A stretch of 64,000 bases of DNA. Origin: Paramecium pentaurelia. Taxonomy: Eukaryota > Ciliophora > Oligohymenophorea > Peniculida > Parameciidae. The translations under genes were made by a program, and so were the position numbers. The notes under the pieces are model-generated. The model saw only the letters and a list, made by a program, of their open reading frames with translations. It ran no database searches and was not told the DNA's origin. The stretch lies in assembly GCA_905183005.1 (NCBI GenBank), contig CAJJDO010000023.1, positions 81,566 through 145,565 on the forward strand, written 5' to 3'. How positions within the stretch are numbered: the first letter of the stretch is position 1; every line of letters starts with the position of its first letter. Of the stretch, positions 12,661 through 22,541 are shown piece after piece.

Positions 12661-13443
12661 GTTCAAAATGAAAAAAATATAAATTTGCCGTCTTCTTAAT
12701 AATTCATTACAGCTTTCACAAGATTTAATCTTGCTGCTAATGAAATATCAGACTAATTGGCAAAAAGAATTTTACTTGATCCAACTCATAATAATGTACT
12801 CTTCATAAATAAGCTGACTTTTTTGTAATTTAACAATTTGCTTAATCAATTGACAAAAATAAAAGTAAATTTCAAAAAATACAAAAATGACATACACAGA
12901 AATATTACAGCAGAAAATCCAGATGAAAAGCTCAAATATGCATGGCTTTATATAATAATAAAGTAAATAACAAAATTTAGACGCATTCTCCATGGCTAAA
13001 ACATGTAAACTATTTATATTCAATTAAAGAACAACATAAAAAAAGTTATCATGTGTATTAGAAGATAATAAGAATATTATACATAAGGAATAAATAAGAA
13101 ACCTTCCAATTAACAATAATATAAATAAGACCTTAAAAGAAGTTAAAATCAAAATAAGTTTGATTTAATTAGTACAATTCAGAAAGTTGTAACCAAAATG
13201 CTTCAAAAGATGAAGTTCAACTAATAAAATAAGATGAAAATTATCTCCTAAAAGCCTCTATCAGAAGGAGAAGAAGAATTATTTTGTGAAAAATTTAGAT
13301 TAGGCCCATACGCATCTACATAATCCAATAGGAGCCATATAAACTTCAAAAATGATCGTAAAACTCCATATAAAAATAAATTTCACAAAATTTTAAGCGT
13401 TAATGGGAGTAAAAGTCAATATTCAGCATATCAATATAATTGA
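12661..13443 (+). CDS. ORF of unknown function in the retroelement-rich island
   Basis: A TGA-free frame of about 260 codons ends at TGA 13441-13443. No clear initiating ATG was found, so the start is arbitrary. The product is basic and Asn/Gln/Lys-rich, with segments such as FTRFNLAANEISDQLAKR and EGEEELFCEKFRLGPYA. I do not recognise a domain. Its position upstream of a reverse transcriptase fragment makes an association with the retroelement possible, for example as an ORF1 remnant, but nothing in the sequence proves it. Its stop codon lies at the start of the second arm of a perfect hairpin. Confidence 0.3.
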
Positions 13444-13457
13444 TATGCTGAATATTG
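13417..13457. repeat. Perfect short hairpin (19-bp arms, 3-bp loop)
   Basis: CAATATTCAGCATATCAAT at 13417-13435 is followed by ATA and then its exact reverse complement at 13439-13457. The arms are not simple AT runs, so this is unlikely to be a chance palindrome. It overlaps the stop of the preceding ORF and could be a transcript-end stem-loop or a mobile-element end. Confidence 0.75.
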
Positions 13458-14202
13458 GGTCATTAAAATAGGCTGCTTTTAGATGAAATAAAACCATAAA
13501 AACACATCTAATATGCCTTTAAGAAGTGAGGAATCAAGTCATATAAGATTCTGTTAAATATAAATACTATTATAGCAAAAGAGACATCTCAAATTCAGTA
13601 AGTATTATTATTTGTGTACATCAATTATTTTAAAGTCAGGATATAACCTCCTTCTATTTTCGAAATTCTTATGAAGAAATTATTTACCCTAATGTAATAG
13701 TTGACCAAATAATAAATCCTGTATTATACTTAAAATTAATTAATGTTTACTTTCATAGACAAAGTAAATATATAAAATGCATACAATTTTTCTGGAACAA
13801 AGGCGATAGATACAATTACTTAACTATTAGACAATTAATATTAGATTATTTATGGAGATTTTGATTACGAAGATCTCAGAGTCAATTTTTTGATTGATGC
13901 TATCAAAAAGCAGCTACATTTTTCAAAAGAAAATAGATAAATACAACATTAAAATCAATAACTGATCACTTAGTTATACTAAAGAAAGTTTGGTATATAA
14001 CTGTCAAGTATGGATAGACTCTTTTAATTACAATTGCCCTTTAATCTTATTAAAACTATCAAGTGTTTAATCATACTACCCAAAAGCAATTCCATAATAA
14101 TCTACATTAAATAAAGAGGAAAGTGAAAATATGCAACAAAAAATAGCTCTTGATAAATCTATCATTTATTAATTTATTAGGTAGTGCGATTGGAAATCAT
14201 TA
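13458..14202. other. Broken coding-like stretch
   Basis: Short plus-strand frames read like protein but are interrupted, for example a run around 13855-14130 beginning DFDYEDLRVNFLIDAIKK. I cannot assign them. They may belong to the retroelement remnant that follows or to another decayed gene. Confidence 0.3.
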
Positions 14203-14565
14203 GTGATATTAGGAACCATAGTAACTTCGAGGCTTATAAGAATTAGGATGGTTAAGAGTATGCCCATTAAATAAATGCCATCCAGAAATTCTAAACAGCG
14301 ATTAATTAAGACCTCTTGTAATAATGAGCCTATTATTAAAATTTAAGGAACTTAGATTTCACAATAAATTATAGGATTATCTAATAAAATTCTCAAACCT
14401 CAAACAGGATTTATCTCCTGGATTGGCACACAACTTAATATTATGTTAATACTGGATTGGATTAGATAAACTAATAGCAGCAATAATTAATGCTTAATTT
14501 TAATCGAATTTACAAGAGCCTATAACACCAAAGTAGATCAAGGTTATGTAGAAAACTAAAAATGA
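14203..14565 (+). mobile_element. Non-LTR retrotransposon reverse transcriptase fragment
   Basis: A 120-codon frame matches the early palm region of LINE-type reverse transcriptases. KPQTGFISWIGTQLNIMLIL corresponds to the segment that reads roughly 'DQVGFIPG...NI...I' in LINE RTs, and LILIEFTRAYN aligns with motif A ('IDxxKAFD'), whose catalytic Asp would fall on a Glu here. The frame stops soon after motif A, so the catalytic YADD region is absent and the copy is truncated. The assignment rests on motif order and spacing only; a profile search would settle it. Confidence 0.5.
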
Positions 14566-14890
14566 GAAAAATCCTTACAGAAGCTGAAGTAGAGTATCTA
14601 GAAGCATAGTATATTTGAATTTATTATTCTTCTAGTATTTTCATTATTGAAACTATCTTACTATTAATATAATGAAACAACCTATTTATAAATTAAAATT
14701 TTTGAGCTAATTAGAATACATAATTAATAATTAAGGATTAAATTTGGTTAAATTATTGATCAATTTGCTAGGCACTACATTTTATCACTAAATCTCAAGT
14801 TTACTATAAGAAAATATTTTATATCTTTCAAAGGCTCTAAATATAAATTTTATACCATTTTTATTATTTGAAATTTTTGTATCATTTATC
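14566..14890. other. AT-rich spacer
   Basis: No gene fragment recognised between the reverse transcriptase remnant and the minus-strand coiled-coil ORF. Confidence 0.35.
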
Positions 14891-15337
14891 TCATTTTAAT
14901 TACTATTATAAAACAGCAACATAAATTAAAATTGCCAATATTTTTGATTTTTATTTATCAGTTATATTGATTAAAAAGCTTAATATGAATTTAGTTAAAT
15001 ATAAAAAATTCGTAAAATCTATTCTCAATTTCAGTATTTCTATTTTATTATTTTCTTGTTTCTTTTTTGTACTTCTTTGTTATTTTTCCTCTTAATTAAA
15101 TAATTGTCTTTAATATTAATTTTTATATTATTATTCATTCATTTTGAACTTCTTCCTTAAAGTTGAAATTTCGATTATTGTTTATTATTTTACATCTTAA
15201 TTATTTCTTTCTATTTAAAGCGATGCATTCTCTCTTAATTAATTTAGATTTACATATTTCCAAATTTTTATTGTCAATCTCTTTATATCCTCCTTAAGTT
15301 CTTTTTTAATTTTATAAATTTAATCTTTTATTTACAT
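14891..15337 (-). CDS. Predicted coiled-coil ORF, function unknown
   Basis: An open minus-strand frame of 148 codons from ATG 15337-15335 to TGA 14893-14891. The first ~90 residues are Lys/Glu/Gln-rich and helical (MQIKDQIYKIKKELKED, KKQENNKIEILKLR). The tail is hydrophobic and may be a membrane anchor (FILSFLINI, ILAILIYVAVL). It lies inside the repeat-rich island and could be a remnant of a longer coiled-coil gene. I recognise no family. Confidence 0.35.
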
Positions 15338-16560
15338 AGATCTATTGTATATTCTTTATTCAACAGTAGAGTTAAAAAAAGAAAAAGGATGTATTCTTTT
15401 TTTTCAATTTTCTAAAAACAATTTTTTTATTAAATATTGTATGTTGGAAATTTATCAGAATTAAATCCTAATTCTTCGTTTTACCCTATTATTTGAGACG
15501 ATTTTCGGAGAGATCAAATTTGGTGGTTCTTTTTATCAAATATGCAATTTTAATTCTGATTATTTACAAGTGAATAGCTTTTATAATTTTACTCAAAATA
15601 AATATTCACTAGAATTAAATTTGGTAGATAGTGCCCTTTTAAAATCAAACCTGTATATACAGATTAAAGGGACCCAAGTATTCTGTTTGCCTTCACAATT
15701 ATTATTCCTTAAACTTAAAATAAAATGAAGTTTGTATAAATTATATATGGTTAGAATGGAAATTCAACTGTTTACATTTGCATTAACTTAATCCATACTA
15801 CGATAAAATGAGTTAATTAACTAAAATATTTTTCGAATTCAAATAATTATTTCAAATAAATTTTATATGATGACTTCATCCATAGCAAAAAAACATTTTA
15901 TCAAAAATATATTATTTAATCTCGAAATCAATTTTTAATACAGGGAAAAATAAATCCCAAAAAGCATCGAAATTTAAATTTAATTATATTTTGGGTAAAA
16001 TCACATTGATCGGTTGAAGAGGTATTTTAATCCTCTAAAATAGAAGACCTCTGGAATCAATAATTAATCTTGAATGCAGATGAAATCTATACTGGAATGG
16101 AATAATTTAATATATTTTACAAACAGGTTGGGGATGGTGTATAAATAAGTTCATAAAGGAAGTCCTCGATTAAGTTTACAGTCAAGTTAAGTAAGATTAA
16201 ACTTTAGGAATATTGTATTTAATTATAATCATAAATAAAAAAAATTATAATGCTCTTTATACACTCATGAAAATACTTTTACTTATTATCTCATAACCAA
16301 AAATGCTGGTAAACACAGTAATCAATCAAATTTAGAATATTAAAAATCACAAAATAACATCTAAATGTTATTGGAGTTCAAAATGCATAAGATGAAAATT
16401 GAGAAGATCCAATAACATGATCAAACCATAAAAAGAAAATACTAAAGGTTTCGACTAAATGTTAGTTATATTATAAAAAGTATATTTTAAATTAGATTGA
16501 TTTATATTCATAAAACTACAAGAAAAATTTTATTGATGATGGAATTAAAATATAAATAGA
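15338..16560. other. Gene-poor stretch with interrupted coding-like pieces
   Basis: A 95-codon plus-strand frame (15441-15728, FGGSFYQICNFNSDYLQ in its centre) and pieces near 15900-16220 (KHRNLNLIIFWVKSHW, IYTGMEQFNIFYKQVGDGV) read like protein, but TGAs interrupt them and I could not join them with introns. They are probably decayed genes. Confidence 0.3.
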
Positions 16561-16589
16561 AAAATAATTAAAAATACATTAATTGTATT

Positions 16590-16930
16590 AATTTTAATAA
16601 AATTTTAAGAATAGTAGTATAATTATAAAATTTTAAATATCTTATTTAAAATTACATAAGTAAATCAAATTGCTTATTTAATCATTTTTTAAGAATAGTG
16701 TTTTTATTATCTATTTTAAATAAAATAATTTAATTTCTAATAGTAAAATCAAATTTCCTTAATTAATCAAATTCTAAGAATATTGTCATTATTATCTTTT
16801 TAGAAATATATAAAACTTAAATTAAAATAGTATAATCAAATTGCATATTCAATCTAATTCAAAGAATAATGTTTTAATATATATTTTAATTAAATTTTAA
16901 TTATAATTAAAATATCAAAAACAATCAATC
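16590..16930. repeat. Array of a diverged ~85-bp repeat (left array)
   Basis: The core TAATCAAATTCTAAG recurs in varied form at about 16679, 16764 and 16850, giving a period of 85-86 bp. Spacers share AATAGT(A)TAATCAAATT-like and TTAAATAAAATAATTTAA-like segments. The same unit recurs at 18.9-19.25 kb on the other side of the endonuclease remnant. Confidence 0.6.
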
Positions 16931-17201
16931 TATCTAAGATTAATAACATACAAACCTTGAAATTATATCAAGCAAAAGAGAAGAGTTAGATATAAATCCC
17001 AAATTAAATTTTGAATCGAATTTTTAATATAAATAGAGGTAAATCAAAATCTCACAAGAATGGCTAGTAATCACCCTAATATTAGTAAATCTGTATCATT
17101 CATTAAAATAGTGAAGAATGCAAATTTCATGACTTCTACACAACTTTAAAAATACTCACTGATGGATATATTGATGATTTTTTTTTAAAAAGATAAGTTG
17201 A

Positions 17202-18640
17202 TTTTTAAATACTCTAAACACAGATAGTCTATTTATTCTCAAGAAAAGATAATAAATAGACCAAAAAGAAGTTGAGAATTTAGAGAGATCATTTTCTGTA
17301 ATAAACTAAAACCAAAAAACCAATTAATTCTTCCAGAAAAAAAAAAAGGGTAATGCTAATAATTATGACAATAGAATCTTTTTAATAAACTTACTAAAGC
17401 CCATTTAAATAGACGATACAGAAGAATCAAAATAATTAGGTATTTCCTAATAAGAATCCAACATTGATCCCTATATAGACCTAAATAGATATTGCAATTT
17501 ATGTAAAGTTGTCTTTAAAAGTAAGACAAGATTAAAACAACAAATTACAAAAAAACACCATTCAAACTTGTAATAAAAAAAAATAATAATTTTTGTTGAA
17601 TCAATTCAGGTAAGTCAGATCTGTGCTGCTGACCATAATTACAAAAGCACAAAAACCAAAACGAGCATATGCTTGTAAACTATAAAATTATAAACTCCAA
17701 ATTAATTAATCGTCCTCACATGGAACGTATCCTCAATGAAATATGATACTCTAAAAACTGTCAAATAAACAGGAGCACATATAATGTGCTTTCAAGAAAC
17801 AAGAAAAGAAATACTAAACTTCCCTTCTTTTACATATTATAATAGATTAGGAAAAGAAAATCATACCAGGGGAGGTGGGATAGCAATCGGAGTTCACAAT
17901 TAATTCTTCACGAAAGATATTTCAAATATACTCCCTCAAATAGACAAATAATTAGAAATGGTAACTGATCTAAATAACTTGATAAAGACTAGAAATATTC
18001 GTATTGAATATCTACTCACCAAAAAAACCATTTTTCTAAAAATCAAAAGCCATTTTTATTGTCATCTATCAATCGAAAATCTAATTGCTGTAAATAAAAG
18101 ATCTAGTGCCATAAACCTAGCATGCTTTTAGCAGAATTATATAATCAAAAGTAATAAAAAGGAAAACAGACTGCCTACTAATTAACGCGGATTTTAAAGC
18201 TAAGAGCACTTTTGAATAAAATTCTCTCTCAGATCATCTAATAATAATTTCCAAAATAGTAATCAATCTAGTCACACCTCAGTCCTAGACGATACTAGTT
18301 CTATCTCATAAAACTCAAGATTCTTTCTCTATATATCTCATCCTGCAAATCTAAGTCCATAGCTGATTTCTATAATAATTTGAAATAGAACTCACACCGT
18401 ATCAAATGTTTTAATAGAGCAAGAGATCAATTGAGGTAATTAAACCACTTTGAAGAATCATGAAGGAAATAGAGAAAATACTTAGAAATAATCATACCAA
18501 GGAGGCCTTTCACATCCTTAATAGGCTCGTAATCAGGAAACAAGTAAAAAGAGATGAAGGTTTGATGAAATATTTACTTGATGGAAATGACCTGGTCAGA
18601 GATAATTAATAAATTCTTTCAAATTGACTAAATTAAGTTA
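17202..18640 (+). mobile_element. Non-LTR retrotransposon remnant: zinc finger plus AP-type endonuclease
   Basis: One frame is open from 17202 to TGA 18213-18215 and carries two features. First is a C2H2-like finger (YCNLCKVVFKSKTRLKQQ, about 17490-17565) in which the expected first His is Gln, followed by KKHH. Second is the start of an exonuclease-endonuclease-phosphatase domain: LTWNVSSMK (about 17715), IMCFQETRK (about 17790) and GGGIAIGVH (about 17870). Later motifs sit in other frames: LEIFVLNIYSPKK near 17985, NADFKAK near 18185 (the GDFNA motif, with Lys for Asn) and SDHLIIISK near 18229. A linker-like piece (KQVKRDEGLMKYLLD) follows at 18460-18615. The motif order is that of a LINE endonuclease; frameshifts and substitutions show it is dead. 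No reverse transcriptase follows before the palindrome. Confidence 0.65.
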
Positions 18641-18757
18641 GTATTTTCTAAACAATTAAAAAATATTCCAAAAAATTACAAAAAAAAAACCCTAGATTAT
18701 TTCAAATTTATGAAAGAAAAATGTCACAAAAAAAAAGATTAATTTTTGATCTAATTT

Positions 18758-19686
18758 ATGATACTTTGATTGATTAACATAGTATATACAATTAGATGTC
18801 AGGTTTGTGGTAGCAATAATTTGGTACACAAAACAGATATTTAAACTGAAAATAAGAAAAGTGTTAAAATTAAATTTTTAGAAATCTAGAAAATATAAAT
18901 TAAAATAGTATAATTAATTTTTGTACTCAATCAAATTTAATAATAGTGTTATAATTATAAAATGAAAATAAATTAACTTAATGTAAAAAAGTAAAGTCGA
19001 ATTGAGTATATAATCAAATTCTAAGTTTATTGTTGTAATTCTAAATTTTAAATAAATTGACCTAATTTACAAATAATAAAATCAAAGTGAATATCTAATG
19101 AAATTCTAAGTTAATTATTTAAATTATAACTTTTAAATATATTTACTTAATGTATATTAGTAAAATCAAATTTAGTATTTAATCAAATTCTAAGTTTATT
19201 ATTTGTATTATATATTTTTAATAAATTGACTTAATTTACAAATAATATACTTAGAATTTGATTAAATACTAAATTTGATTTTACTAATATACATTAAGTA
19301 AATATATTTAAAAGTTATAATTTAAATAATTAACTTAGAATTTCATTAGATATTCACTTTGATTTTATTATTTGTAAATTAGGTCAATTTATTTAAAATT
19401 TAGAATTACAACAATAAACTTAGAATTTGATTATATACTCAATTCGACTTTACTTTTTTACATTAAGTTAATTTATTTTCATTTTATAATTATAACACTA
19501 TTATTAAATTTGATTGAGTACAAAAATTAATTATACTATTTTAATTTATATTTTCTAGATTTCTAAAAATTTAATTTTAACACTTTTCTTATTTTCAGTT
19601 TAAATATCTGTTTTGTGTACCAAATTATTGCTACCACAAACCTGACATCTAATTGTATATACTATGTTAATCAATCAAAGTATCAT
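18758..19686. repeat. Large perfect palindrome (438-bp arms, 53-bp spacer)
   Basis: Bases 18758-19195 are repeated in reverse complement at 19249-19686. Every segment I compared matched exactly, for example GTAAAGTCGAATTGAG against CTCAATTCGACTTTAC. The spacer 19196-19248 continues the 85-bp repeat. The right arm ends exactly where the run of n begins, so a fold-back assembly artefact is possible; a true inverted repeat that blocked assembly is the alternative. Confidence 0.85.
18870..19250. repeat. Array of the ~85-bp repeat (right array)
   Basis: The core TAATCAAATTCTAAG occurs at 19011, 19096 (one substitution) and 19180, with periods of 85 and 84 bp. Each unit contains AAATTGACTTAATTTACAA-like and TAGTAAAATCAAATT-like segments. 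The array forms much of the left arm of the palindrome. Confidence 0.65.
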
Positions 19687-20348
19687 NNNNNNNNNNNNNN
19701 NNNNNNNNNNNNNNNNNNNNNNNNNNNNNNNNNNNNNNNNNNNNNNNNNNNNNNNNNNNNNNNNNNNNNNNNNNNNNNNNNNNNNNNNNNNNNNNNNNNN
19801 NNNNNNNNNNNNNNNNNNNNNNNNNNNNNNNNNNNNNNNNNNNNNNNNNNNNNNNNNNNNNNNNNNNNNNNNNNNNNNNNNNNNNNNNNNNNNNNNNNNN
19901 NNNNNNNNNNNNNNNNNNNNNNNNNNNNNNNNNNNNNNNNNNNNNNNNNNNNNNNNNNNNNNNNNNNNNNNNNNNNNNNNNNNNNNNNNNNNNNNNNNNN
20001 NNNNNNNNNNNNNNNNNNNNNNNNNNNNNNNNNNNNNNNNNNNNNNNNNNNNNNNNNNNNNNNNNNNNNNNNNNNNNNNNNNNNNNNNNNNNNNNNNNNN
20101 NNNNNNNNNNNNNNNNNNNNNNNNNNNNNNNNNNNNNNNNNNNNNNNNNNNNNNNNNNNNNNNNNNNNNNNNNNNNNNNNNNNNNNNNNNNNNNNNNNNN
20201 NNNNNNNNNNNNNNNNNNNNNNNNNNNNNNNNNNNNNNNNNNNNNNNNNNNNNNNNNNNNNNNNNNNNNNNNNNNNNNNNNNNNNNNNNNNNNNNNNNNN
20301 NNNNNNNNNNNNNNNNNNNNNNNNNNNNNNNNNNNNNNNNNNNNNNNN
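19687..20348. other. Assembly gap (662 n)
   Basis: A run of unknown bases. Open frames spanning it are artefacts. Confidence 1.
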
Positions 20349-21034
20349 ATATAATGATTTTAATCAGATTTTTTAAATCTAATTTTATATTTAATTCAAT
20401 TAAAAATGCAATAAGATTAGTTTATTCCAATTGTATAAATTATATTGAATATCAATTTAAAGGATTAAAAACTATGAAACTTTATTTTAATAATTAATTA
20501 TGTAGTTATTAATTGAAATCATCAAATTTTTACTTATGGATGTATATTAATGTAAAATATAATCCAAATAAATCCTTAAGTTTTCCATAACAATAATCTC
20601 TTTTAAAGTAAACCAGCCATGTATTCTTTCAATTCACTATAATAAATTCATTTCTTTTCTATCTTGATAAGTTTAAGAAACATTTTATATTTAACTTTTA
20701 ATAATAGGAAATTATATTACAGAATTTTACATGTAAAATAATATATAATAAATTTAGTTAAAACAATTCACAAATGATTAAATTAGAATTTAATAGATAT
20801 AATATAGTATTATTGAAAAATGTAAATTTAGATAAAATATTTTCATTCTGGTTCAATTAATTTAGATAAAATAAATTACATTTATCTTGCTTGTATAATT
20901 AATTATTAAAAACAACAACCATCTCTTTGAATAATTAATTAAATATAAATATGTTAAAATTTATTTGTTTATTATAAATTGAACTAATTTATTACATGAT
21001 GGAATCCATATATAAATAAATTTGAATATCAAAA
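20349..21034. other. AT-rich region after the gap
   Basis: No coding frame with recognisable content on either strand. It includes the 3' flank of the minus-strand deubiquitinase gene. Confidence 0.45.
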
Positions 21035-22469
21035 TCATGGATTCTCATTAATTTAGTAAAAGAGGATATATGCTGCTTGCATAAGAACTTATTTTTTGGT
21101 AACTGCTTTAACAGTTTCATCATTAAATAGAAACCATTAATGGTATCTTTTTGCAAATGTGAAATAATGTCCTGATTATAAATTACCGGTGTGAACAATA
21201 ACCGCTCTAAGCCTATAAGTTTTATTGCCAAAATTTAATATGTCAATTGGATATGTTATTGCTTTATTATTTTTATGACATTAGGGCAAAAATTAGAATC
21301 TTTTTAGGTGTAATACCAGTATTTATGGAATGGAAACAATTTAGAGGCTTTTTACACATGATGATTGACATTTGACACATTTATAATCTTTTAGAGTTTC
21401 TTCTTTTAGAAATTCATCTAGACACGATTCTAATGTTTTGGATTAAGAGATGGCTAATGACAAAGTTAAGAATGGCTCAATTTATTTAACTTTATTTTTA
21501 CAAAGTTGACATATAATATTAGTCTAAAGTTTTCCTATTAAATATAAAGTTTGCTACCTTTAAAGATTTATTCTACGAAATTTATATAAGTTGATTTAGT
21601 ATCCTTATTGAAATTCAAAATTTCATCTTCTATGTGTCCTAGTAAATAAAGTAAGAATTCATGACAATCGTGCTGATTTTTTGGATGAAACTAATTAATT
21701 ATCAATGTTTTTATGGTGTTAATTTTAATAGGGACAGTACTTGATTTGATTTAATCAATTAAATCAAAATAAGCTTTAGTAAATGAAACAATATTTTATT
21801 TTTTTTTGTCTAATAGTTGTTGCTTAGATATTCTTTGAATGTATTTTATAATAAAATAATTAAGATCAGCTATGCTTAATAGGGATTGCAATCCTGAATG
21901 CATATAACAATAGTAAGAATCATTTTTCATTCCAATAAGTGGTAATTCATAGTTGGATTAAGAATTAGAAGCAGTTTAACGATTTATTGTAGGTTCTACA
22001 GTTTTTGATCTCTTATCATTATTTCTTGAATGCTTTTATTTACAGATTATATCTGGATGAGCTTTATATTCTTGTTTAAAAAATATCCACACTGCTTCAT
22101 TAACAATTATGTATTATGTACAGTTATTATTATCTAAAATGCTTGGTCTTTCTCCATTTTGATATAAATATAATTTATATTATGAAATCCAATTTTCTTG
22201 AACTGCATAAAATTCAGATGATCGCTTATCTTTCATGAGTTCTTTGATTATTGCAGCTTCTAATTCTCTTTTCTCGTTTGAATCTTACATACTTCTATAT
22301 TAAGTAAGCATTTAAGTTGATTATGATGTGGATTGTGAAGATATTTGACTAGATCCTATAGACGGTTTTTTTCTCATAGGAAATAATGGTACATATAATT
22401 ATCTAATATATCCCTTTTTACTTCATACTTATCTTCAGATTCATCTTCAATATTTTCATTATGCTTCAT
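21035..22469 (-). CDS. Ubiquitin-specific protease with DUSP domain (USP, peptidase C19)
   Basis: Cysteine protease that removes ubiquitin from proteins. The spliced product is 461 aa; introns at 22403-22428 (26 nt) and 21535-21557 (23 nt). Residues about 55-150 resemble a DUSP domain (ENWISQYKLYLYQNGERP, IIVNEAVWIFFKQEY). The Cys box reads GMKNDSYYCYMHSGLQSL (about 21880-21935), with CYM-S-LQ conserved although the usual 'NLGNTC' is changed. HPKNQHDCHEFLLYLLG is the following conserved block. CQLCKNK and CVKCQSS are the paired zinc-knuckle cysteines. HTGNLQSGHYFTF holds the catalytic His, and WFLFNDETV and AAYILFYQI complete the fold. At about 460 aa it is short for a DUSP-USP, but the catalytic domain looks complete. 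Confidence 0.88.
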
Positions 22470-22541
22470 TTATGAATCAAATATGATCATAAAAATATTA
22501 ATAACAATAATATAATATTAAGGATATGAAAAAATAAAATG

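Noticed and set aside
19615..20497. ORFs spanning the run of n
   Set aside because: Their length comes from unknown bases.
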